A stretch of DNA of 64,000 nucleotides, from the NCBI RefSeq assembly GCF_016925615.1, contig NZ_CP070499.1, positions 1,798,001 through 1,862,000 of the forward strand, read 5' to 3'. How positions within the stretch are numbered: position 1 is the stretch's first letter; each line of letters begins with the position of its first letter. The translations under genes were made by a program, and so were the position numbers. The stretch is from Natronosporangium hydrolyticum. Lineage in GTDB: Bacteria > Actinomycetota > Actinomycetes > Mycobacteriales > Micromonosporaceae. The notes under the pieces were generated by a model. The model saw only the letters and a program-made list of their open reading frames with translations, was not told the origin of the DNA and did no database searches. This document shows positions 52,648 to 61,884 of this stretch, one piece after another.

Positions 52648-55137
52648 TCAGGAAGAGCTGAGGAGTCGCCTGGGGGATAGCCGGGCCATCCGGGCGCTCC
52701 AGCGTTGCCGCCGGCCGATCGCCCAACTCGCCGCCTGCCCGGCAGCGGCCCGCCAGCGTTGCACGGTCGAGGTGGGCAGGAGCGCCGCGCGGAGCCGGAC
52801 GATGCGGGGCGCCTGTGTCGAGATCCCCCGGCGGACCGTGCGGACCGCCCCGCGCAGGTCGACCGGGGCGTCCGGGGTCGGGGCGTAGCGGGCGCGCTCC
52901 TCCGCCCGGCCGAGTAGCCGCACCGCCTCCCCGACCGGGGTCCGGTCACCGCCGGTGAATTCGCACTCGTGGACCAGCCGTCCGGCGGTGGCCCGTGGAC
53001 TCTCGGCAGGATCGACTCGGACCTGATAGTCGACCATGGTGTCGAGTAGCTCGTCCCAGGCCCGATGGGCCCGATGGCGGGCGGTCGCGGCCGGATCGCC
53101 GGCCGGTGTTGTGCCGCCGCTATCCGCGGGGGTGGCGCTCGCGGTGGGGTGCTGGTCTGCGAGTCGGGCCGGGACCCGTCGACGCCGCAGCAGCACCCGG
53201 CTCAGCGCCGGCGCCGCCAGTAGTGCGAGCAGCCCGATCAGCCCCGCGATCAGCCACGGGGTGAGGCTGCGCGGCTCGGTGTCGGATAGGCCGGTCACCG
53301 CGCCGCCGGGCTCTGGCGCCAGATCGGCCAGGCCGTCGTCCGGCCCGTCGCCGGGCGGCAGGGGTTCGGCGTCGGAGCCGGAGCTGTCCTGGTCGGTGTC
53401 GGGTAGGTCCGGCACGTTCGGGTCGGGTGCCCAGTCGCGCTGCGCCGATCCGGCGACCGAACTGCTCGGGGTGGGGTCGAACGGAACCCAGCCGAAGCCG
53501 TCGAAGAAGACCTCGGTCCAGGCGTGCAGATTGTGGTTGGTCAGCAGGTAGGTGCCGTCCGAGCGTTCGCTGCCGCGGGTGAACCCGGTCGCGACCCGGG
53601 AAGGGAGCCCGGCATCCCGCACCATCCACGCCATCGCGGCGGCGTACTGGACGCAGAAGCCGGCCCGGTGCTCGAACAGGAAGTCCACGATCGCCGAGCC
53701 GGTCGTCTCCGACCCGGTCTCCAGGCTGTAGCGGAAGCCGTTGTCGCTAGTGAAGTGGCCGTGCACGGCGCGGACCCGGTCGTAGGGGGTGTCGGCGTCA
53801 CTGGTGAGGTCGTCGACCAGCTCGGTGACCCGCGGTTCGTCGATCACCGCACCGAACCGGCGCTGGATCGGGTCGTCCTCCGGCAGCAGCTCGGCCCGCC
53901 CGAGCGCCGCCGGGTCGTACTCTCGCCGGACGAACTCGAACTCGTACGTCAGCCCGCTGGCGCGAGTCTCGTCGGCGAAGACGACCTGCTGCTCGTTGTC
54001 GTAGCGCCACTCGTCCGCGCCGGTGATGCCGATCAGCTCGGCAAAGATCGGCAGCCGGTTCATGTCCCAGCCGAGCACCTCGACCTCGGCGGTGTGCCGG
54101 TGGTGGGTGACGCCGGAGGGCGGCACCGGCAGCGGGAGTGACACCGGTGCCCGGGAGCCGCGGGGGGCGCGGTGGTCGAAGCCCCGGTCGGAGATCTGAT
54201 CGGCGGTGCCGACCCGCAGATAGAACGGGTCGGGGTCGTCGGTGGTGACCTCCAGCAGGTCGACCGTCTCGTCTCGGTTGAGCAGCCCGTCCAGATGGGC
54301 GAAGAGGTTCACCGAGGTGGGCGTCCCGCCGGAGCCGGAGCCGTCGCCGCCGCCGAGGAACCCGGAGCCGAACCGGTCGATCATTCCGCCGGTCATGCCG
54401 GGGACGGCCAGCGGCAGCGCGATCGCCATCACTACCCCGACCACGGTCAGCCGGCGACCGGCTGCGGCTAGCGGTGAGGGTTCCCAAGCCTCGATGCCCC
54501 GGCCGTCGCCGGTGAACCGCCGTCCGAACCGGCGTACCCGATCCAGGCTGTCGGTGGCGACCAGCCACAGGTAACCGACCACGCCGATGGCGAAGGTGAG
54601 CGCGGGAACGCTCTGCTGGCTGACCGCCACCGGCACCGAGTAGATGGCCAGCATCGGCAGCCCGGCGAGGGCGGGCCGGCGCAGAATCACCGCGATGGTG
54701 TCGACCAGGATCGCCACCACGCCGATGCCGAGCATCGCCAGCAGCAGCAGGCCGTCGTGGTCGGTCACCGGGAGGGCCTGGGTGGCGATCGCGTCGGGCA
54801 CGCCGCCGAGCAGCGTCCCGAAGTGTTGAAAGGTGGCGGTGGTGGGGAAGAGCAGCAGCTCATCGCCGCTGCGGAACTGGAAGGTGACGGCGAGCAGCAA
54901 GCCAGCGGCCATCGCCAGCGGCTGTAGCCAGCTCGGTAGCCGGAGCGCCCGGGCCGCGGCGGCAGCGGCGGCGACCGCGACGACCGCTACTACGCCGTGC
55001 ACCAGCCAGGTCCAGAGTTCGAAGATCACCGAGAGCGGCGCGGTGGCGAGCAAGGTGGCGGCGGCGGCGACCAGCCCGAGGTGGTGCCGGCCGCCGAGCG
55101 CGCCGCCGGCCCGGGGGGCGCTAGCTGGGGCGGTCAT
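52648..55137 (-). CDS. Transglutaminase-domain membrane protein (TgpA type)
   Basis: An 829-residue protein: about seven N-terminal membrane helices (LVAAAATLLATAPLSVIFEL onwards), an extracellular transglutaminase-like domain with the triad in EHRAGFCVQYAAAMAWMVRDAGLPSRVATGF (Cys), TNHNLHAWTEVFF (His) and GWVPFDPTP (Asp), one more helix (LTPWLIAGLIGLLALLAAPAL) and a cytoplasmic DUF4129-like tail. Related to TgpA, an essential envelope protein in Pseudomonas. The ATG at 55137 overlaps the DUF58 stop; the longer frame is shadow sequence. Third gene of the operon with moxR and DUF58. Confidence 0.9.
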   Translation of the reverse strand: MTAPASAPRAGGALGGRHHLGLVAAAATLLATAPLSVIFELWTWLVHGVVAVVAVAAAAAAARALRLPSWLQPLAMAAGLLLAVTFQFRSGDELLLFPTTATFQHFGTLLGGVPDAIATQALPVTDHDGLLLLAMLGIGVVAILVDTIAVILRRPALAGLPMLAIYSVPVAVSQQSVPALTFAIGVVGYLWLVATDSLDRVRRFGRRFTGDGRGIEAWEPSPLAAAGRRLTVVGVVMAIALPLAVPGMTGGMIDRFGSGFLGGGDGSGSGGTPTSVNLFAHLDGLLNRDETVDLLEVTTDDPDPFYLRVGTADQISDRGFDHRAPRGSRAPVSLPLPVPPSGVTHHRHTAEVEVLGWDMNRLPIFAELIGITGADEWRYDNEQQVVFADETRASGLTYEFEFVRREYDPAALGRAELLPEDDPIQRRFGAVIDEPRVTELVDDLTSDADTPYDRVRAVHGHFTSDNGFRYSLETGSETTGSAIVDFLFEHRAGFCVQYAAAMAWMVRDAGLPSRVATGFTRGSERSDGTYLLTNHNLHAWTEVFFDGFGWVPFDPTPSSSVAGSAQRDWAPDPNVPDLPDTDQDSSGSDAEPLPPGDGPDDGLADLAPEPGGAVTGLSDTEPRSLTPWLIAGLIGLLALLAAPALSRVLLRRRRVPARLADQHPTASATPADSGGTTPAGDPAATARHRAHRAWDELLDTMVDYQVRVDPAESPRATAGRLVHECEFTGGDRTPVGEAVRLLGRAEERARYAPTPDAPVDLRGAVRTVRRGISTQAPRIVRLRAALLPTSTVQRWRAAAGQAASWAIGRRQRWSARMARLSPRRLLSSS

Positions 55138-56429
55138 CGGCGACCTCCGGCGACCGTCTCGGCCAACGCCGCCCGCAGCGCGAACCCCTGGGCGCCACGG
55201 GCCGCCTGCGGCCACAAACCGGCCAGCCGATCCCCGTGACGGACGCTGATCACCCGCCACCCGGTGCTAAGTAGCGTCCCCACCGCGGTCTGGTGCCCCT
55301 GCTCGGCCTGTTGGCGGGGGTGCGGTGGCAGCTCGACCCAGCTGGCGCTGTCGATCAGGAATGCGAGACAGGTCAGCCCACTGCCGCGCAGCCCGGCCAG
55401 CACCTCGGCTTCGGCCTTGGTCAAGGCGCCGAACACGCCGATCACCAGCCCGCCGTCGTGGCGCGCGCGAACCTGGTCGACGAGTTTGGCGACATCGGCC
55501 TGGCCCCGGGTGCGTACCTCAGAGAGCTGGTCGAGCACCACCCCGTCGCCGGTGCGGTCGTTTGCGTCCACGTCGAAGGTGGTGGAGACCAGCCGGACCC
55601 GGTACCCGGTCTGGCGCAGGTGGACCGAGATGCTCGCGGCCGCCGACACCGCCCATTCGAAGCTGGCGGTCGGGCCCTCGCCCCGGTGGCCGAACATCCG
55701 AGTGTCGAGCACCACCGTCGCCCGGCTCTCCCAGGGCTGCTCCTCGCGGCGGACCATCAGCTCGCCGACCCGGGCGGTGGAGCGCCAGTGCACCCGGCGC
55801 AGGTCGTCCCCGTGCCGGTACTCCCGGGTGGCGGCGTCGTCCTCGCCGTGAACCGCGACGGAGCGGGCGCGGCTCTCGCCGCTGCCGGTGAACTCGCCCG
55901 CCAGCCGGATCGGCGGCAACGGCACCACCTCCGGGACCACCGTCAGCCGGTCCACGCTGGGGAACGAACGCACCAGCTCACACAGGCCGAACGGGTCGGT
56001 CAGCCGAACCATCAGCGGGCCGACCTCGTACCGGCCGCGAACCTCCGCCCGCACCGAGTACGTCACCGAGCTGGCCTGGTGGCCGGCGAGCCGTTCCAGT
56101 ACCAGCCGGGGACGGGTGCCCAGCGCGTACGGCAGTCGATCTTCCAACAGCAGGGTGCCGGTGACCAGCCGAGACAGATTCTGCATCCGTAACTGAACCC
56201 CGGCGCGACCGCCGACCGGCACCCGCCCGGGGGTCAATTGCCGGGTGCAGGCCAGCCGGTACCGGCTCCGCCCGACATACCACGCCGCGAGCAAGGGCAG
56301 CGCGGCCAGCAGCGCCGCCACCCGCAGTAGGTCGTTCTCGCCGAGCACCACCGCGGACAGCGCCGCCGCCGCGGCGGCGGCGAGAAAGCAACGGCCCCGG
56401 GTGGTCAGCCCCCGCAACGCCTGCAGCAC
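55134..56429 (-). CDS. DUF58-domain protein
   Basis: A 431-residue protein with two N-terminal membrane helices (FLAAAAAAALSAVVLG and LLRVAALLAALPLLAAWYVG), a beta domain and the DUF58 signature GDDLRRVHWRSTARVGELMVRREEQPWESRATVVLDTR, a vWA-like fold. Proteins of this type work together with MoxR ATPases as chaperone-like pairs. It starts three bases after the moxR stop and overlaps the transglutaminase gene by four bases, so the three are coupled. Confidence 0.9.
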   Translation of the reverse strand: MLQALRGLTTRGRCFLAAAAAAALSAVVLGENDLLRVAALLAALPLLAAWYVGRSRYRLACTRQLTPGRVPVGGRAGVQLRMQNLSRLVTGTLLLEDRLPYALGTRPRLVLERLAGHQASSVTYSVRAEVRGRYEVGPLMVRLTDPFGLCELVRSFPSVDRLTVVPEVVPLPPIRLAGEFTGSGESRARSVAVHGEDDAATREYRHGDDLRRVHWRSTARVGELMVRREEQPWESRATVVLDTRMFGHRGEGPTASFEWAVSAAASISVHLRQTGYRVRLVSTTFDVDANDRTGDGVVLDQLSEVRTRGQADVAKLVDQVRARHDGGLVIGVFGALTKAEAEVLAGLRGSGLTCLAFLIDSASWVELPPHPRQQAEQGHQTAVGTLLSTGWRVISVRHGDRLAGLWPQAARGAQGFALRAALAETVAGGRR

Positions 56430-56432
56430 CGG

Positions 56433-57479
56433 TTATCCCCGCTGGATGGAGCTGGGGTCGTGGTCGGACCGGTCGTGCGCGGTGCGGGTCCGGTCCTGTG
56501 GCACCGGCAATCGATGCACCAGCTCGGCGATGATCGCGTCGGTGGTGCGGCGGGACAGCTGCGCCTCGGGGGTAGAGATGACCCGGTGAGCGAGCACCGG
56601 GACCGCCAACGACTGCAGGTCGTCCGGGAGCACATAGTCCCGCCCGTCCAGGGCGGCGATCGCCCGGGCGGTGCGGAGCAGGTGCAGGGTCGCCCGGGGC
56701 GAGGCGCCGAGCCGCAGCTCGGAGGCCTCCCGGGTGGCGTTGACCAGATTCACGGCGTATTGCTTGATCGCGTCGGCGACGTGGATCTGCCGGACGGTGG
56801 CGATCATGCGGCGGACCGTCTCGGCGTCGGAGACCGGTTTGAGGTCGTAGAGCGGATCGTAGGCGCCGTGGGCGTCGAGCATGGCCAGTTCGGCGCCGGC
56901 GTGAGGGTAGCCCATGCCGATCCGGGCGGTGAACCGGTCGCGCTGTGCCTCGGGGAGCGGGTAGGTCCCCTCCATCTCGATCGGGTTCTGGGTGGAGACC
57001 ACCATGAACGGCACCCGCAGCCCGTACGACGTGCCGTCGACGGTGACCTGCCGCTCCTCCATGCACTCCAGCAGGGCGGACTGGGTCTTCGGCGAAGCCC
57101 GGTTGATCTCGTCGCCGACCACCAGGTTCGCGAAGATCGCGCCGGGCTTGAACTCGAAGTCGTGGGTCTCCTGGTTGTAGACGCTGACTCCGGTGACGTC
57201 GCTGGGCAGCAGGTCGGGGGTGAACTGGATCCGGCGTACCGAGCAGTCGATGGAGCGGGCCAGCGCCTTGGCGAGCTTGGTCTTGCCGACGCCGGGGACG
57301 TCCTCGATCAGCAGATGCCCCTCGGCGAGCAGCACCGCCAGCGCTAGCCGGACGGTCGCGGTCTTGCCCTCGATGATCTGCTCGATATTGTCGACGATCG
57401 CGTTGGTGGCGGTGCGGAACTCCGCGAGCGGCAGGGGTGCGCCGAGCTCCTCGCCGGTGCGTGGAACGGTCACTGGCAT
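56433..57479 (-). CDS. MoxR-family AAA ATPase
   Basis: A 348-residue AAA+ protein: Walker A HLLIEDVPGVGKTKLAKALA, Walker B NLVVGDEINRASPKTQSALLECMEE, sensor 1 MVVSTQNPIEMEGTYPLPEAQRDRF and sensor 2 region RLGASPRATLHLLRTARA. MoxR proteins remodel or activate protein complexes, often with vWA partners such as DUF58. The ATG at 57479 with a GGAGGATG ribosome-binding overlap was chosen. It is the first gene of the MoxR-DUF58-transglutaminase operon; the 201-base gap to 57681 contains its promoter and that of the hydrolase gene. Confidence 0.93.
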   Translation of the reverse strand: MPVTVPRTGEELGAPLPLAEFRTATNAIVDNIEQIIEGKTATVRLALAVLLAEGHLLIEDVPGVGKTKLAKALARSIDCSVRRIQFTPDLLPSDVTGVSVYNQETHDFEFKPGAIFANLVVGDEINRASPKTQSALLECMEERQVTVDGTSYGLRVPFMVVSTQNPIEMEGTYPLPEAQRDRFTARIGMGYPHAGAELAMLDAHGAYDPLYDLKPVSDAETVRRMIATVRQIHVADAIKQYAVNLVNATREASELRLGASPRATLHLLRTARAIAALDGRDYVLPDDLQSLAVPVLAHRVISTPEAQLSRRTTDAIIAELVHRLPVPQDRTRTAHDRSDHDPSSIQRG

Positions 57480-57680
57480 CCTCCTGGTGGTGCCTCGGCT
57501 TGCCAACTAGGACGCTGTCGACCCACTCCCGGGTTCGTCGACTCGCCAAACCGGTCGCCCGAGCCGTGCCGTCCCCCGTACCGAACGCGTCACTTCTGCC
57601 ACACAGGCTAACCGGCGCCCGCGGACCTTGCCGAGTTTCGCACATGGTTCGCCCCGGTCGGATCCGGGAACCCGGTCCGG

Positions 57681-59270
57681 GTGACCTGGACGAGAGCGGT
57701 GGTCGACCGGCTGCGGGGGGCCACCTCGACCAGCGGGGTCAAGCTGTGGCCGCTGGCGGTGGTGGCGGCCGTGGTGGTGCTGCTAGCCGTCGCCGGCGCG
57801 CTGCCCCGCTGGCCGGGCCTGGTGCACCTGGTGGCGCTGCCGCCGCTGGAGCTGTTCGGCGATCTCCGACTGCTGGCGACCGAGGCGGTCTCGCTTCCGG
57901 TCTTCCTGATCCTGCTGGCGGCGGTCTGGACGATCCGGGTGTTGGTGCTCTCGCTGCTGCTCGGCGGGTTCACCCCGGACCGGCTCTGGTTGGCGGCCCG
58001 CTTCTATCTACTGCTGACCCCGGTGGTGCTGGTCCTGGCGCTGCTCGACTTCGCCGCGTACGCAGTGCTGTACTCGCGGCTGTTCTGGCCGGTGGTGGGG
58101 GTGGTAGCCGGGCTGGGCCTGCTGCTGGCGCCGGTGCCGTGGCTGGCCCGGGACCCAGCTGGCAGATGGCGGCTGCGGACCGGCCTGATGCGCAATCTCC
58201 GACAAGGGCTCCGGCTGGCGGTACTGCTGCCCTACGGGCTGGTGCTGGTGCTGCTCGGGGGGCTCGCCGACGCGGGCGGAGAGACCGTGACGGTTTTGCT
58301 GGTGCCGGTCTCGGCGCTAGCCACCGCGGTGGCGGTCCGGCTGCTGGCCGCGCCCGCCCCGGCTCACTCGGGGCGGCTGGCCGCCGCCGTCGCGGTGGCC
58401 GCAGCCTTGGTGGCCGCGGGGTTCGTCACCACCCGGACGGTGGCGCCCGCCCCGCCCGCGCCGCCCCGCGCCGGCTCGTTGGTGTTGATGTCCGGGATCA
58501 ACTCCTCGTCCGGCAATGGGGCGATCTTCGAGACCGAGGTGGCGGCGTTGGGGTTCGACTGCGGGCAGACCTACTACTTCTCGTACGCGGGCCCGGGCGA
58601 TGGCGCGCCGCAGGGGCAGGCGCGTTGTCCGATCCGCACCGGCGCGCCGTACGTCCAGGCCGACACGCTGCGTCCGCTCGGTGAGCAGGTGGACTCCTTC
58701 GCGGCGCAGGTCCGGGAGCTGCCGGCGCCGGTCACCGTGGTCGGCCACTCGCTGGGGGCGTGGGTGGTCTGGCATGCGGTGGCGACCGGGGTAGCTCCGC
58801 AAGTGGACCGGGTGGTGCTGCTCGGACCGTTTCCGGACAGCCCGGTCGGCTATCCACCGGCGAATCACGACGGTCCGGGCCGGGTTGCCGGCGACGCGCT
58901 GCGGGCCATGGCGCCGCTCGTCCGCGAACTCGGTTTCCACTTCGTACCGGACGCGCCGGCCGCGCGGGAATTGCTCGCCCAGCCGGACCGGGCGACCGAG
59001 CTGTACGCCCGGCCGCTGCCGCCGGAGGTATCGGCGCTGAGCCTGCCCAGCTCCGCGGATCTGCCGCTGATGCCCGGTGGGCGGCGGCTGGCCGGCGCGC
59101 AGGACGGTTGCCCGATCCGGGAGGCCCATCCAGACCTGCCGGTCACGCCGGCGTTCTATCGGGAGGTGAACCGGTTCCTGGCTGGGTCCCCAACCGACCC
59201 ATGCCCGCCGTGGCGGGATTGGGGGGCCGCGGCGGCCCGTCCGTTCGGGCCACCCGCGGCCCGGTACTGA
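57681..59270 (+). CDS. Membrane protein with C-terminal alpha/beta hydrolase domain
   Basis: A 529-residue protein. The N-terminal half has about seven membrane helices (LAVVAAVVVLLAVAGAL, VFLILLAAVWTIRVLVLSLLL, FYLLLTPVVLVLALLDFAA, etc.). The C-terminal half, from about residue 255, starts with RAGSLVLMSGINSSSGNGAIF and contains the nucleophile elbow VVGHSLGAWVVWHA. Three or more Cys (FDCGQTYY, RCPIRTG, DGCPIRE) suggest disulfides outside the cell. Possibly an envelope lipase/esterase; not a family I recognise. The start GTG at 57681 gives VTWTRAVVDRL. Confidence 0.75.
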   Translation: MTWTRAVVDRLRGATSTSGVKLWPLAVVAAVVVLLAVAGALPRWPGLVHLVALPPLELFGDLRLLATEAVSLPVFLILLAAVWTIRVLVLSLLLGGFTPDRLWLAARFYLLLTPVVLVLALLDFAAYAVLYSRLFWPVVGVVAGLGLLLAPVPWLARDPAGRWRLRTGLMRNLRQGLRLAVLLPYGLVLVLLGGLADAGGETVTVLLVPVSALATAVAVRLLAAPAPAHSGRLAAAVAVAAALVAAGFVTTRTVAPAPPAPPRAGSLVLMSGINSSSGNGAIFETEVAALGFDCGQTYYFSYAGPGDGAPQGQARCPIRTGAPYVQADTLRPLGEQVDSFAAQVRELPAPVTVVGHSLGAWVVWHAVATGVAPQVDRVVLLGPFPDSPVGYPPANHDGPGRVAGDALRAMAPLVRELGFHFVPDAPAARELLAQPDRATELYARPLPPEVSALSLPSSADLPLMPGGRRLAGAQDGCPIREAHPDLPVTPAFYREVNRFLAGSPTDPCPPWRDWGAAAARPFGPPAARY

Positions 59271-59336
59271 CCCGTTGGACGTTTTCTGGTGACTGGTGGC
59301 GGGTAACTCACCACAAACGGGGTGAGGAGGGATGAC

Positions 59337-60335
59337 GTGTCGCATCACCGGAGTAAGTGCGTGGTGATCACCGGCGCCTCCAGCGGCATCGGCCGGGCCA
59401 GCGCGCTGGCGTTCGCGGACAAGGGTTACCAGTTGGTGCTCACCGCGCGGCGCCGGGAGGCGCTTGACGAGCTCGCCGCCGACTGCCGGCGCCGAGGAGC
59501 GAAGGTGCTGGTGGCGCCGGCCGATGTGACCGACGCGGCGGCGGTCGCCCAGGTCGCCGAGCGGGCCGTCGCCGAGTTCGGCAGCCTGGATGTGTGGGTC
59601 AACAACGCCGCGGTGGTGGCGTACGGACGCACCGAGGAGACCCCGGTGCCGGTCTGGCACCGGGTGATCGAGGTTAATCTCTTCGGCTATTACCACGGGG
59701 TGCGGGCAGCGGTGCCGTGGTTTCGCGAGCAGGGGCACGGGGTGCTCATCAACGTCTCCTCGATGCTGGGCAAGACCCCGTCGCCGCACCAGAGCGCCTA
59801 CGTCGTCAGCAAACAGGGCATCCGGGCGCTGTCGGACTGTGTCCGGCAGGAGGTCGCGGACCTACCCGGAATTTCGGTCTGCACGGTGCTCCCGGGCGCG
59901 ATCGACACGCCGATCTTCCGGACCGGGGCGAACGTGAGCGGCTACCAGATCCAGCCGGCCGGGCCACCGATCGACGCCCGCCGGGTGGCGGGCGCGATCG
60001 TCCGGTGCGCCCGCCGGCCCCACCGCCGCGAGGTGGCGGTCGGCGCGGCCACCCGGGTCGGTCTGGCCGCCACCCGGCTCGTGCCCGGCCTGACCGAACG
60101 AGTCTTCGGCCGGCTGGTGGAGCGCGCCCACTTCCTCGACGAGCCGGCCGCCCGTACCGAGGGGAATGTGTTCACACCGAGCGGCGACGGCGGGTCCGTG
60201 GACGGTGGCTGGCGACACAACGGCTGGCAGCCGCCGTCGCCACCGGGCCGTCGCTGGTTGGCGGGGGCCGCGGCGGCGACCGCCGTCGCCGCCGCCGGTG
60301 CCCTGGCTGTCCGCCGACTGCGAGAGGGGAACTGA
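59337..60335 (+). CDS. Short-chain dehydrogenase/reductase with C-terminal membrane tail
   Basis: A 332-residue SDR: VITGASSGIGRASALAF, DVWVNNAAVVAYGR, INVSSMLGKTPSPHQSAYVVSKQG (Ser and YxxxK: Y-V-V-S-K), LPGAIDTPIF. The C-terminus ends with a hydrophobic segment (WLAGAAAATAVAAAGALAV) followed by RRLREGN, so it may be membrane-anchored. GTG start (VSHHRSK) with GAGGAGGGA upstream; an earlier GTG at 59322 is possible. Its stop overlaps the start of the next gene by one base (TGATG), so the two products may work together. Confidence 0.88.
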   Translation: MSHHRSKCVVITGASSGIGRASALAFADKGYQLVLTARRREALDELAADCRRRGAKVLVAPADVTDAAAVAQVAERAVAEFGSLDVWVNNAAVVAYGRTEETPVPVWHRVIEVNLFGYYHGVRAAVPWFREQGHGVLINVSSMLGKTPSPHQSAYVVSKQGIRALSDCVRQEVADLPGISVCTVLPGAIDTPIFRTGANVSGYQIQPAGPPIDARRVAGAIVRCARRPHRREVAVGAATRVGLAATRLVPGLTERVFGRLVERAHFLDEPAARTEGNVFTPSGDGGSVDGGWRHNGWQPPSPPGRRWLAGAAAATAVAAAGALAVRRLREGN

Positions 60336-61756
60336 TGTCCAAGCCGAGCTTCGTCGCCGGATTCGACTCCACCACCGGCATGCTGCAAGCCACCGCGGCT
60401 TGCCTGCGGGGCGAACCGTTCCCCGCCGCCGGGCATCCGCCGGGGCTGAAGGGGCCGGCCCGCGCCACGCGGCGGTTGCCGCAGCGGCTGCGAGAGTCGG
60501 CGTTCCTGCTCGGTGGCGCGGCCGAGACGGTCAGCTCCCGGCGGGCTGCCCGGATCGACCCGGAGGAGATCTCCGAGTGGGTGGTGGAGCAGTACCCGAA
60601 GCGGAAATACCCGGTGATCGTGATCGGGTCGGCCAGCGGCGCGTTGGTGCATCTGTGCGCGGCGCTGGGGGTGCCGTGGCTGCCGCAGACCTTCTTGATC
60701 CCGGTCCGGCAGCGGGTCCACCCGGACGACGTCGACGCCGCATTCGCCAAGGGGCTGGAGCCGGGCCGGGAGCTGGTGGCGAACAACCCGACGCTGCAAC
60801 TGCACCATATGCACGACGCCAACCAGGACCGGATCATGGTGCGGGCGCTGACCTACTTTCGGGTCAAGCGGCGCGAGCTGGGGGAGGCGTACGAGCGGTT
60901 CCTGCTTGACCACCTGGCCCCGGGCGGGACCATTCTGATCAGCGAGTGTGCCCGGACCTGGGACACCACCACGGTGGGGCCGCGGCACGTGTTCCAGCAC
61001 GGGGCCGTTGGCGGGGCCACCGACGCGGAGTTCCACTACGGCGGGCCGCGGGTCGTCGACTACCTAGCCCGCCATGACTCCCCGGTCCGCCAGTGGTCCG
61101 GCCCGGAGCTCGACGGCGTCAGCCCGGAGGCCGAGTGGGGGTTCGCACCCGCGCTGCGGGACGACATCGAGCGGTTCGCTGGGCAGCACCAGTTCCAGGT
61201 CCGCCGGTTGATCTTCGACGAGCCGGAGTCGATCAGCCCGATGGTGGCTGACCTGTATCGGTGGTGGTACCGGCAGCGCAACCTGCCGTCGAACCGGCTG
61301 TTCGCCGAGTCCTTCATCATCCTGGAGCCGTACTGGACGCTGCGGACCGGTTCCGTGCCGTACTGGATGACCTTCAACACCGACCCGTCGCTGGCGCGGC
61401 TGGCGGAGTACCTGGCTAACCGGGAACCGTTCGACGAGATCATGCTGGCCCTGTTCCAGAACGCGGTAGAGATGATCGGCCTGCCCTCGGTCGACGACTG
61501 GCGCGAGCAGGTGCTTAGCCGGGCTCGCCGGGCCGGCTGGTTCGCGGGCCTCAGCCCCGAGCACCATCCGCGGGATCTGGGCCATCTGGCGAGCTACGAC
61601 GATGCGCTCAAGGAGCTGCCGGCCCGGTATCCGCTCCCGGGCCCGCTCACGCTGGCCGAGTTGGACGACTTCCTCGCCGCCCAGGGTGACTACCCGGAGG
61701 TGCGGTGGGAACGGGGCGGCGTGGCGGCGTCCCAACGCGCTACAATGCCCGCATGA
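60335..61756 (+). CDS. Protein of unknown function, 473 aa, serine-hydrolase-like motif
   Basis: Starts MSKPSFVAGFDSTTGMLQAT and contains PVIVIGSASGALVHLCAALGVPWLP, a strand-turn-helix that looks like a GxSxG nucleophile elbow, then HMHDANQDRIMVRALTYFRVKRRELGEAYERFLLDHLAPGGTILISE, which resembles the end of a methyltransferase-like Rossmann fold. Neither assignment is conclusive. No signal peptide. It is translationally coupled to the SDR gene. Its TGA stop overlaps the ATG of the leuS leader peptide (ATGA). Belongs to no family I can name. Confidence 0.7.
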   Translation: MSKPSFVAGFDSTTGMLQATAACLRGEPFPAAGHPPGLKGPARATRRLPQRLRESAFLLGGAAETVSSRRAARIDPEEISEWVVEQYPKRKYPVIVIGSASGALVHLCAALGVPWLPQTFLIPVRQRVHPDDVDAAFAKGLEPGRELVANNPTLQLHHMHDANQDRIMVRALTYFRVKRRELGEAYERFLLDHLAPGGTILISECARTWDTTTVGPRHVFQHGAVGGATDAEFHYGGPRVVDYLARHDSPVRQWSGPELDGVSPEAEWGFAPALRDDIERFAGQHQFQVRRLIFDEPESISPMVADLYRWWYRQRNLPSNRLFAESFIILEPYWTLRTGSVPYWMTFNTDPSLARLAEYLANREPFDEIMLALFQNAVEMIGLPSVDDWREQVLSRARRAGWFAGLSPEHHPRDLGHLASYDDALKELPARYPLPGPLTLAELDDFLAAQGDYPEVRWERGGVAASQRATMPA

Positions 61757-61791
61757 CCGGGAGCGTTGTTCTCCTTACCAGGCCGTGCTGA
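61753..61791 (+). CDS. Leader peptide upstream of leuS (12 aa)
   Basis: A short frame MTGSVVLLTRPC-stop with consecutive Leu codons CTC CTT at 61771-61776 (and two Val before them), directly followed by a stem and an intrinsic terminator, ahead of leuS. This arrangement fits ribosome-mediated attenuation, in which stalling at Leu codons under low Leu-tRNA lets transcription go on. The ATG overlaps the upstream gene's TGA. Only two Leu codons are present, so the inference is moderate. Confidence 0.6.
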   Translation: MTGSVVLLTRPC

Positions 61792-61838
61792 CGCGAGTTC
61801 GCGTCCGCACGGCAGCCCCTCTGCGGAGGGGCTTTCTT
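61782..61838 (+). terminator. leuS attenuator: leader stem plus intrinsic terminator
   Basis: First stem: GCCGTGC (61782-61788) with GCACGGC (61807-61813), enclosing ACGCGA/TCGCGT (61791-61804). Terminator: AGCCCCTC (61814-61821) with GAGGGGCT (61826-61833), loop TGCG, followed by TTCTT. CCGCA (61805-61809) can alternatively pair with TGCGG (61822-61826), which would break both the first stem and the terminator. The leader stop codon lies in the first stem. Confidence 0.7.
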
Positions 61839-61884
61839 ATGCCCAGAACAACCCCCGGATAGCCAGGACAGTGAGGTGGCGACC

